From Bacteroidota bacterium (GTDB lineage Bacteria > Bacteroidota > Ignavibacteria > SZUA-365), in contig JAEYUG010000057.1 in NCBI GenBank assembly GCA_023432805.1, positions 15,077-79,076 of the forward strand: a stretch of DNA of 64,000 nucleotides, in the 5' to 3' direction. The position numbers were made by a program, and so were the translations under genes. Positions 24,922-32,462 of this stretch are shown here, piece after piece (position 1 is the stretch's first letter; each line of letters opens with the position of its first letter). Below the pieces are notes generated by a model, which saw only the letters and a program-made list of their open reading frames with translations, was not told where the DNA came from and searched no databases.

Positions 24922-25560
24922 ATGAAGAACATTCTCACGCTTGTCGTGCTGTGCCTTCTGGTGGACACGGCCTCCGCGCAGATCGCGGGATCGCAGGGGA
25001 CGGTCACGCCCCCGAACGCCGAGCGGTACACGGCACAGGCACTGACGCGCAACCTGATCCTCGAGCCGTTCGACAACAAGAACGCATGGGAATCGAAGCT
25101 GAGCGCGACGGTGGCCGACGTGATCACCAACGGCATCATCGACACGGCCATCGCGGCCAAGTACACGCTCTACGGCAAGGTCTGGGCCACGAGTCAGGCC
25201 GAGGGATTCCCTCGCGTGCACATCGGCGGTGTGGATTCGGCAGACATCATCGTCTCGTACCGGTGGGTCAACTTCACGGCGCAGACCGCCGGGTACGGTC
25301 CTTGGACGGTCGCGGGCTCGATGTCGATCAAACTGCCGCGAGGCAGTCGCGACACCCTGCGACGGGTGCTGACCCCGGCCTTCACCGACACGACGTTCAA
25401 GAACGCCGAATCGGGCTACATCCAGTTCAAGTACGAGGTCACGCCCGCGAACGCAAAGGTGACCGGCGGTGCAAATCGTCCGCAGAACACCAGGCAGCGA
25501 ACCTTCACCACGTGGCGTGGTGAGGCCACTCTCACTTTCCGACGCGCAGGAGGCCGTTAA
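24922..25560 (+). CDS. Signal-peptide protein inside the head operon
   Basis: AGGAGAACGAC precedes ATG 24922. The 212-residue product begins MKNILTLVVLCLLVDTASAQ, a complete signal peptide ending in the AxAQ type also seen in host exported proteins. The mature part is beta-rich (YTLYGKVWATSQAEGFPRVH, GPWTVAGSMSIKLPRG) without Cys or membrane helix. An exported product directly behind the capsid gene is unusual because heads assemble in the cytoplasm. It may act at the envelope during infection, or the N-terminus may serve another purpose. Confidence 0.75.
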   Translation: MKNILTLVVLCLLVDTASAQIAGSQGTVTPPNAERYTAQALTRNLILEPFDNKNAWESKLSATVADVITNGIIDTAIAAKYTLYGKVWATSQAEGFPRVHIGGVDSADIIVSYRWVNFTAQTAGYGPWTVAGSMSIKLPRGSRDTLRRVLTPAFTDTTFKNAESGYIQFKYEVTPANAKVTGGANRPQNTRQRTFTTWRGEATLTFRRAGGR

Positions 25561-25883
25561 TGGAATCGACCGGAACCACTCTCGTTGGCCAGTTCTTCGA
25601 TCAGGAGCGGATCGTGCGTGATGCCCCGAGTGCGAACTCGTGGGCGCGCGAAATCCACCGCGTCAAGACGAACGGCTCGGGGGCCGCGACCCTCTACACC
25701 CGCATGGACCGCATCGTCGCGGTGCTGACCGGCATCGACGGCACGACGGCAGGCAACGCCCCGGCAGTCGATTGCGACGGTGGCGTGTACGATGCCACGA
25801 CCGAACTGTATGGCGTGCCTGTCGCCGGTGCGAACAACACCGAGTACTGCGTCATGATCGTCGGCAATTTCGAGGGCAAGTAA
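25560..25883 (+). CDS. Small structural-module protein, possible head decoration
   Basis: The 107-residue product overlaps the previous stop by one base. It is beta-rich with many Gly/Thr turns (VLTGIDGTTAGNAPAV) and two Cys. Position after the capsid gene would suit a decoration or head-completion protein; no motif proves it. Confidence 0.5.
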   Translation: MESTGTTLVGQFFDQERIVRDAPSANSWAREIHRVKTNGSGAATLYTRMDRIVAVLTGIDGTTAGNAPAVDCDGGVYDATTELYGVPVAGANNTEYCVMIVGNFEGK

Positions 25884-25886
25884 CCC

Positions 25887-26513
25887 ATGGCCACGCCGGT
25901 ACTCGACGATCTGAACGTCAAGCTGGCGTACCTGCTCGGAGATCCATACGCGCCGAGTACGGGTGCTGTCGTGACTGCCACGGACGACGGCATCTCGTAC
26001 TCGGCGGTTCTCCGGGACCAGTTCCTGACCGATGCCGTGCGCATGGTCATCTCGCGGTACGGCGTTCTCGCCCTCAAGGAACGCGACATCCGGGAGTCGT
26101 ACTGCCGCAAGGTCCAGATCACGACCAATCCGTACACGGTCCCGACGGACCTGCACCGGATCCTCTCGCTCTCCTACTACGGCAAGAAGCTCTCGACCCG
26201 GCCCCTGCCCGACGGACGGGACGCCTCGGTCTACTGGCAGAACGCGCCGTACTTCGAACTCGATCCGGGCACGGGGACGATGTCGTTCTACAACTGCCGC
26301 GCACCGGGCACGTTCGCCGCGACCATGTGGTATCAGCGGACGGTCCCGAATCTGACGCACAACGGCGCCGAGGACATCCTTCTCGGTCCGATGTTTTACC
26401 CGCTCATCCTGTCGTTCGCCAATGCGCTCGGACGCCGCACGCATCAGGAACTTGGCGCACTCGCCAAGCAGGACGCAGTCACTGAGCTTCAATCCATGAA
26501 GGACGCAGACTAA
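25887..26513 (+). CDS. Head-tail connector/adaptor-like protein 1
   Basis: The 208-residue product has an N-terminal helix with LNVKLAYLLGD, a central beta region (YTVPTDLHRILSLSYYGKKL, FELDPGTGTMSFYN) and a C-terminal helical bundle (FYPLILSFANALGRRTHQEL). The pattern, repeated in the proteins at 26513 and 27642, fits ring-shaped adaptor proteins between portal and tail in podoviruses. Inference from order and fold-like pattern. Confidence 0.55.
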   Translation: MATPVLDDLNVKLAYLLGDPYAPSTGAVVTATDDGISYSAVLRDQFLTDAVRMVISRYGVLALKERDIRESYCRKVQITTNPYTVPTDLHRILSLSYYGKKLSTRPLPDGRDASVYWQNAPYFELDPGTGTMSFYNCRAPGTFAATMWYQRTVPNLTHNGAEDILLGPMFYPLILSFANALGRRTHQELGALAKQDAVTELQSMKDAD

Positions 26514-27430
26514 TGGCCATCACGGCATCCCCTCTCTCCTACAACTGGACGATCAAGGAAGTCCTCGATGAGGTTCGTGCGATCACGAAGGAGGAGGACG
26601 AGCAGGTCGTCTCGGATGACAACATCCGCGCACACGCACAGTGGGCGGTGCACAACATGATCAAGATCTTCCCGGCCATCAAGAACGAGTACCTCGTCGA
26701 CGTCCCGTTCGTGGTCAGCACCGCCGCCACGCCGCAGGTCTCGACGCTCGTGCGTCCGACCACGAGTGCAACGGCCACGCCGATCAAGGTGACGATGTGT
26801 CCCACGGGATCGACCATCACCCTCGGCGCGAACGGGCTGTACAACTTCCACTACGAGCATCCGACGAACTTCATCATCCTCGGGTGGAAGGATCTCTGGA
26901 ACGAACTGACCGGTACGTGCCGCGCATCGAGCGACTACTCGCAGCTGATGGGCCACTGCCTGAACAACAACACGCAGCTCGCGCGCACGGTCGCCTACCA
27001 CACGGCGGGACGACAGCTCTGGGTGTCGGTGCGCGAGGGCATGGTCAAGGGCACGGGCGGGAGCGCCACGAACGTCATCATTCACGGCATCGGATGGCGC
27101 ACGCCGCTCAAGCTCGTCGAACTCGCCGTCTCGGCGGTCCCGACCTACGCATCCGAGGACCACACCGAGTCGGCCCTCGACGAGACCAAGCGCTACATCC
27201 CGCAGGTCAATGACTGGGACCTGATCGACGCCCCGGACGATTACGTCCCGATGGTGATCAACCTCGCGTCGATCAAGGTCTGGAGCCAGGTCGGCAAGAT
27301 CTCGAAGGAACAGGAGACGGCACAGCTCGAACAGGCCTACGGACAGTTCTTCGAGTCGACCGAGATGCAGCTCGCCCAGCGTGACGTCTACCGCAAGGAT
27401 ACCCAGTACAAGGATCGAGGACACCAGTAA
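26513..27430 (+). CDS. Head-tail connector/adaptor-like protein 2
   Basis: The 305-residue product overlaps the previous stop by one base. Helical ends (WTIKEVLDEVRAITKEEDEQ; KEQETAQLEQAYGQFFESTE) surround a beta-rich centre (HPTNFIILGWKDLW). It resembles its neighbours at 25887 and 27642 in layout, as do stacked neck rings. No specific family recognised. Confidence 0.55.
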   Translation: MAITASPLSYNWTIKEVLDEVRAITKEEDEQVVSDDNIRAHAQWAVHNMIKIFPAIKNEYLVDVPFVVSTAATPQVSTLVRPTTSATATPIKVTMCPTGSTITLGANGLYNFHYEHPTNFIILGWKDLWNELTGTCRASSDYSQLMGHCLNNNTQLARTVAYHTAGRQLWVSVREGMVKGTGGSATNVIIHGIGWRTPLKLVELAVSAVPTYASEDHTESALDETKRYIPQVNDWDLIDAPDDYVPMVINLASIKVWSQVGKISKEQETAQLEQAYGQFFESTEMQLAQRDVYRKDTQYKDRGHQ

Positions 27431-27645
27431 TGAAGAAGTACATCATCAGCGAGAAGGAGCGCGAGACGGTCCAGAGCGTCATCGGACGTCTGCTCGTGGG
27501 CGACCCCTCCCTGCAACTCATGCGCTCGGATTTCAAGGACGATCTGCGCAAGGCGGCAACGATCCTCCAGACCCTTTCGCCCTCGCCGGAGAGCGCACCA
27601 GACGGTCTGGCTGAAACCCTGCGCACGGAGAAGCGCAGGAAATGA
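27430..27645 (+). CDS. Small helical protein in the neck module
   Basis: The 71-residue product is charged and helical (KKYIISEKERETVQSVIGRL) with a basic C-terminus. It overlaps both neighbours. No family recognised. Confidence 0.55.
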   Translation: MKKYIISEKERETVQSVIGRLLVGDPSLQLMRSDFKDDLRKAATILQTLSPSPESAPDGLAETLRTEKRRK

Positions 27646-28415
27646 CCCCGAACGAACTCATCTCGATCGCGTCGAACAATCTCGGCGACGGTGGGTTCGT
27701 CCTGTTGAACCGGGAGGAGTACCTCCAGTTCACCAACGACGTCGCGCACGACCTCTGGTCCGGCTCGAAGGCCTGCCATGTCGTGCGTGAGTATGTCCTC
27801 CCGTCGGGCGAGCGGTACTTCGATCTCGACGAGGATGACATCATCGAGTTCGTCTCGATCCAGATTCGGGCGAAGGACACGGCGGTCAACTCGCCCGAGG
27901 AACCGATCTTCCGCACGGACACGGCGGTCTATCCGCAGCAGGAGAAGCCCCCGCTCCAGAACATCGAGGAGGGGCTCGGCCTCTGGAAGAACATCGGCAA
28001 CACGTCGCGCCGGCAGCACCTGACGCCCGAGTTCCGCAACGGGCGTTACCGGATCCATTCGCCGCAGCAGTTCAGCGACGGGCAGGTACTGACCCTTCAT
28101 CTGGTCATCACGAGCCCGCACTACATCTGGCTGGACAAGGCCGTCGTGGACCCGACCGATCCTGATGTGGTCGTGGACCTGACCGACTCCGAGCGCATCT
28201 GGGAACCTTTCCGCAACCTCTTCATCGAGGGCGTGACCTGGCGCGCCGCACGGCGCATGGTGAACTTCACGAAGGACAACCGCTCGTCGATCTGGCAGTC
28301 GGCGCAGTCGCTGTACTTCTCCAAGTACCTGCCCGACGCCATTCACTTCGTGCACAGTCTCAAGGACTCTGCCTCGGTTCTTCACGTGGAGCCGTTCCGC
28401 TATCTCGACGAATAG
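27642..28415 (+). CDS. Head-tail connector/adaptor-like protein 3
   Basis: The 257-residue product overlaps the previous gene by ATGA. N-terminal helix MTPNELISIASNNLGD, beta centre (VREYVLPSGERYFDLDEDDI) and helical end (NLFIEGVTWRAARRMVNFTK). Same layout as the proteins at 25887 and 26513. Its place right before the 1094-aa protein suggests it caps the neck. Confidence 0.55.
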   Translation: MTPNELISIASNNLGDGGFVLLNREEYLQFTNDVAHDLWSGSKACHVVREYVLPSGERYFDLDEDDIIEFVSIQIRAKDTAVNSPEEPIFRTDTAVYPQQEKPPLQNIEEGLGLWKNIGNTSRRQHLTPEFRNGRYRIHSPQQFSDGQVLTLHLVITSPHYIWLDKAVVDPTDPDVVVDLTDSERIWEPFRNLFIEGVTWRAARRMVNFTKDNRSSIWQSAQSLYFSKYLPDAIHFVHSLKDSASVLHVEPFRYLDE

Positions 28416-28423
28416 GAGGCCGC

Positions 28424-31400
28424 ATGGACATCAGTGACTTCACGCAGGGCATTGTGACCGACGTGGACAGTCAGGATGCGGCCGGTGTGCAGGGGAGCGT
28501 CTCGGAGTGCATCAACTTCGATCTGTTCCCCGGCCATGTGCAGAGCCGTAAGGGATTCGACAACATCCAGCTGACCGTCTATGAGCATCAGCACGATGCG
28601 CTCCAGGACCACGCCCTGTGGCCGAATCAGCTCACGGCGGTTGGGACGTTCCCGGCTGCAGACGAGGAGATCATCCAGCATGTCATCGTGCGCGCGCCCA
28701 ATGCGTTCGCAGGGTCGATCCCGGACTTCAATCCCGCCGGCGAGTGGTGCTTCAACAAGAACGTCACGGTGTTCCTCGTCCGCTGCACGGGCGCGAATCC
28801 GGGCTTCCGTCTCTACGGGGACTTTCATTTCGAGGGCCGGTTCGAGCGGCTGAACTGGGGCACGACGGAATTCCAGAAGAGCGTGAATGCCGAGGATCCC
28901 TTCATGGTGGTGCACGGCGGCTCGATCGGCATCGGCGGGGTGGAGGCGATCGAGGACGCGCGGGATGGCGTGCTGTGGCTCGGGCACGTCAAGCGGCTGG
29001 CAGGCTACATGCGCACCCCGCCCGTTCCGCCCGCGACAGTCGGCACCTACGGGTGGGCATCGAGCGTGGACGAGTGGCGTCTGACGGACGCGGAACTGTA
29101 CGACTCCTACGAGGATCTGGAGGTCGAGGCCATCGTCAGTTCATTCGAGAAGGTCTACGAACAGAGCAATCAGCCGACCGGATTCATCGGGCTGCTCGGT
29201 GCCGCCGCGGTGCCGCCACTGGATCCCAAGACGGTGCTGCGACGTGCGGTGACCCCGTGGCTCCTGACCGAAAACCGGACGAAGGACTTCAACGTGAAGG
29301 TCACGGCCATGTACGACGGGTATCAGGAATCCCGTCCGCTCGCATGGAAGTCCAAGCCGTACAAGACGGTCGACATGGGGGCACTCTCCGACAAGTTCGG
29401 CATCGGATGGGACCGGACCACGACGCCATGGACCGAGGTGCTTCCGCTCAACTGGCAGATCTCGCGGGATCCGATCAATGCCCAGTACCTGCGCGTGCGC
29501 ATCGAGGACACCCGTCCGCGCACGTCCTGCGACTGCTGGATGCGCGGCCCGATGGTGAACGCGGGATCGGGCGACTATGCACCGGGCTATCCTGCGGAAT
29601 CGTTCATCACCCGGTGGCGCATGACTTGGAACAACCTGTACCGGGACGATTCGACACCGGAGGACACGGGCCTCGACTTTTTCGTGCGCGTGGTGATCAA
29701 GGATGACATGTCGCTCTCGGACTTTTCGAAGGTGCAGAAGAACACCGTGGTGACCTACAAGTGGCAGACCACCGGCAGCATGACGGTCGGCCTCGTCCTC
29801 GAACTGACACCGACCAAGGATGCGCGCATCGACTGCGCAGGCGCGATCCTGTGGGCGCTCGGACACGACGTGGATCTCTCGACCATCCCCGACTCCGGTG
29901 ATCCGCAGTTCTATGGGGGACACACCGACCTGCTCAACCAGATCAGGAAGATGGAGAACATCGCGGAGATCCGCAGTGGACGCAACCAGTGCAGGCTGTT
30001 CTTCAACATCACGAACGTTCAGAACGAGGTTGCGGCCAGTCAGGTCGGCACGTACACTCCGACGTTGTGGGCACCCCTCGGCGTGTACAACGCGAACACG
30101 AAGGCGTTCCATGAGTTCACCTTCACGAGTTCCGAGTTCTCCCTCGCGCCCATCGGATCAAGCTGGCAGTGCGTCTTCGGCCTCGTCGATCGTCTCGGTG
30201 CGGGGTTCCTTGCGATCCTGCCGTCCTTCCCCGAGGTGTACATCGATGAAGGATCAGGATCGGTTGATCCGCTGCTGACCCGTCCGGGCAGACGGCTGAC
30301 CGGCTTTCGGATCTACGTGCAGGAGAAGGACATCGACCCCGACTACCGGATGGTGCGGCAGGTCGATCTTGACTATGCCGAGAGCGAGAAGAAGCACGGC
30401 GGGTTCGGCGACGAGGACGAGAAGGCGATCTACTCCTGGCGCGAGGGCACGTTCCCGAGCGGGAAGGCACCGACATGGATGGTGCGCAACGGACGCATCA
30501 TGCCGTTCGTCTCCTACAGTCCGACCGACGAGCGTCTGGTCGTGGACTCGCCGTTCGGCGCGCTGCGGGGCGGCATCAACCGCACCTTCGTGATCTCCGA
30601 CTCCGAACTGGTCGACACGGCGGGCAAGAGTCTCCTCTCGCAGAACCTGATGCGCGACGAGACCAAGACAGACCGGCCGAACTGGAAGCGCGGGGCGGTG
30701 TGCGAGGGGCGGCTCTTCGGCCTGTCGATGTCGGACAACGATCTGCAGTACAACGTCATGGCGGCGGGCGTCTCGCAGTGGAGCATCATGCCCGGATCAT
30801 TCCCGGTCTCGAAGGGCGAGAAACTGACGCACATCGTCTCATGGCGCGGACAGCACCACATGGTGTTCACCGATGAAAGCCTGTGGCGCATCGACCTCGC
30901 GGACGGAGACGAGTTCTCGTGGCGCGTGATGGACACCTACGCCAAGAAGGGCACGACCCTGTGGCGCACGATCATCGACACGCCGTTCGGTCTGACCTAT
31001 GCCTCGCCGCTCGGGATCTTCCTGTACGACGGCAACCTGCCGCGTTCGATGACCGACGGTCGATGGTCGAAGCACCTGTGGACCGTCGCTCCGAACTTCA
31101 CCGAGGCAAACACGTTTGCCGGCTACAACGGCGTGAAGGACGAGGTCTGGTTCAGCCTCGCCATGCACAGCGCGTCCTACCCGTGGGTCTGGCTCTTCGA
31201 CCTGCGCACCCGTGCATGGCGCAAGTACGAGTTGCCGTTCGCGACGGGCGTCTCGTACATGACCACGATGGACGGCGAGTTCTTTGCGATGGCGAAGGGT
31301 TCGGGCTGGAAGAAGCAGTCGCGCACCTCGTTCGTCGACGAGCACGGCGCGCAGAGCATCCCGTATCCGGTGCACCTCATCACGCAGGAACTGCCGCCGC

Positions 31401-31708
31401 CCGACCAGACGCAGACGATGTACTGGCAGTACCTCGGCGTGCGCTACCGGGCCAACGTGAGCGTGCCGGCGAAGGTCGGACTGCTCGTCGCATCCTACCA
31501 TGACCTGCGCCATCCCGCGCTCGAGATCGTCTGCAACCGCTCCCGTCGCGAGTATTTCTTCCCGCTCCCGATGGGGTTTGGTCGCGGCATGCGCATCGTG
31601 TTCAGTCAGGGCACATACATGGGCGACGTCAACGAGCCGAACGACATCACCCTGTCGAGCTTCTCGCTCCGGGGCACCCCGCACGAACAGTGGCGAGGGA
31701 CGCGATGA
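28424..31708 (+). CDS. Large tail/nozzle-like structural protein
   Basis: The 1094-residue product has the best ribosome site of the module (AGGAGGCCGC). The start MDISDFTQGIVTDVDSQDAA with a later SRKGFDNIQ resembles short-tail nozzle/hub proteins of podoviruses (gp10-of-P22 and T7 tubular class), which begin with a strand that packs on the neck. The body is beta-rich with repeated blade-like segments (KLTHIVSWRGQHHMVFTDES, LFDLRTRAWRKYELPFATGV, FGLTYASPLGIFLYDGNLPR), suggesting a beta-propeller. A tail role is inferred; receptor binding is possible. Confidence 0.6.
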   Translation: MDISDFTQGIVTDVDSQDAAGVQGSVSECINFDLFPGHVQSRKGFDNIQLTVYEHQHDALQDHALWPNQLTAVGTFPAADEEIIQHVIVRAPNAFAGSIPDFNPAGEWCFNKNVTVFLVRCTGANPGFRLYGDFHFEGRFERLNWGTTEFQKSVNAEDPFMVVHGGSIGIGGVEAIEDARDGVLWLGHVKRLAGYMRTPPVPPATVGTYGWASSVDEWRLTDAELYDSYEDLEVEAIVSSFEKVYEQSNQPTGFIGLLGAAAVPPLDPKTVLRRAVTPWLLTENRTKDFNVKVTAMYDGYQESRPLAWKSKPYKTVDMGALSDKFGIGWDRTTTPWTEVLPLNWQISRDPINAQYLRVRIEDTRPRTSCDCWMRGPMVNAGSGDYAPGYPAESFITRWRMTWNNLYRDDSTPEDTGLDFFVRVVIKDDMSLSDFSKVQKNTVVTYKWQTTGSMTVGLVLELTPTKDARIDCAGAILWALGHDVDLSTIPDSGDPQFYGGHTDLLNQIRKMENIAEIRSGRNQCRLFFNITNVQNEVAASQVGTYTPTLWAPLGVYNANTKAFHEFTFTSSEFSLAPIGSSWQCVFGLVDRLGAGFLAILPSFPEVYIDEGSGSVDPLLTRPGRRLTGFRIYVQEKDIDPDYRMVRQVDLDYAESEKKHGGFGDEDEKAIYSWREGTFPSGKAPTWMVRNGRIMPFVSYSPTDERLVVDSPFGALRGGINRTFVISDSELVDTAGKSLLSQNLMRDETKTDRPNWKRGAVCEGRLFGLSMSDNDLQYNVMAAGVSQWSIMPGSFPVSKGEKLTHIVSWRGQHHMVFTDESLWRIDLADGDEFSWRVMDTYAKKGTTLWRTIIDTPFGLTYASPLGIFLYDGNLPRSMTDGRWSKHLWTVAPNFTEANTFAGYNGVKDEVWFSLAMHSASYPWVWLFDLRTRAWRKYELPFATGVSYMTTMDGEFFAMAKGSGWKKQSRTSFVDEHGAQSIPYPVHLITQELPPPDQTQTMYWQYLGVRYRANVSVPAKVGLLVASYHDLRHPALEIVCNRSRREYFFPLPMGFGRGMRIVFSQGTYMGDVNEPNDITLSSFSLRGTPHEQWRGTR

Positions 31709-31785
31709 TTACCGCAATCCTTCTCGGCGTCCTTCTTCTCTGCATCGTCGGCAGCTTCCTCGCCATTCAGAAGTGGGTGAAGTGA
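31705..31785 (+). CDS. 26-aa single-TM microprotein
   Basis: ATG overlaps the stop of the 1094-aa gene (ATGA) and its own stop overlaps the next start; GAGGGACGC provides a ribosome site. The product is almost entirely one membrane helix (ITAILLGVLLLCIVGSFLAI) with a basic C-terminus. Such tiny proteins can be holin-like or stabilise other membrane proteins; the role is unknown. Confidence 0.55.
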   Translation: MITAILLGVLLLCIVGSFLAIQKWVK

Positions 31786-32462
31786 TGGCCAAGGGTATGC
31801 AGCGATCGGACTTCGAGGGCTTCCGCTACAAACCGCGGGAGACCATGTGGATTCGCGGTAACGAAGGCGACGACAACTTCGCCCTCAAGCGCGAGTTCGA
31901 GAACATCGGCGTGCTCGTCGAGAAGATCGGCGGGGCCATCCAGACCCTTGCAGGCGACGTCTACGGGCCCAACGGGATCGGGGGCGGCTCAGACACCGAC
32001 CAGGACGAGAGCGTGCGTTTGTCGCTCTCCGATCCGTTCGCAGGGCACCTTCTGGAGAAGCTCGTGGCAGGTCCCGGTATCGCGTTCAACGTGATTCAGG
32101 GATCCAAGGGACTCGCGCTCGAAATCAGCGCGGCGCATGGTGCGGACATGATCGTCTGCGTCCACGACTTCAACACCTACATCAACAAGGACGGGTCGCC
32201 CCGCACCGGCGACCAGCGCCTGGAGGAGACATTCACGCACCCGATCATGAACGAGCATTATCTGTTCGAGGTGTACCGTCCCTTCGAGGATCGCACCACG
32301 ACCCCCGTCGATAAATGGCCCGACGGAACGATTCGTGGGCGTTATCACATCCGCTGGAAGAATGTCATTCACAAGGAAGCTGGCCGTTTCGGTCTTCGCT
32401 TTCATCAGCCTGAGTACGGCACTATCGTCCTTTACGGCTCGAGCGCAGTACTCCGGGTCTGA
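31785..32462 (+). CDS. Tail-module protein, unknown function
   Basis: The 225-residue product starts MAKGMQRSDFEGFRYKPRET. A helical stretch (FENIGVLVEKIGGAIQTLAG) is followed by a Gly-rich linker and a beta-rich C-terminal half. Its last 101 bases also encode, in another frame, the signal peptide and start of the next gene. No family recognised. Confidence 0.6.
   Translation: MAKGMQRSDFEGFRYKPRETMWIRGNEGDDNFALKREFENIGVLVEKIGGAIQTLAGDVYGPNGIGGGSDTDQDESVRLSLSDPFAGHLLEKLVAGPGIAFNVIQGSKGLALEISAAHGADMIVCVHDFNTYINKDGSPRTGDQRLEETFTHPIMNEHYLFEVYRPFEDRTTTPVDKWPDGTIRGRYHIRWKNVIHKEAGRFGLRFHQPEYGTIVLYGSSAVLRV

Noticed and set aside
22068..25166. Leftward frame of about 1000 codons across the head genes
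   Set aside because: It is the complement of portal, scaffold and capsid genes; long antisense frames are expected in this high-GC codon pattern, and the sequence is His/Arg/Asp-rich without domains.
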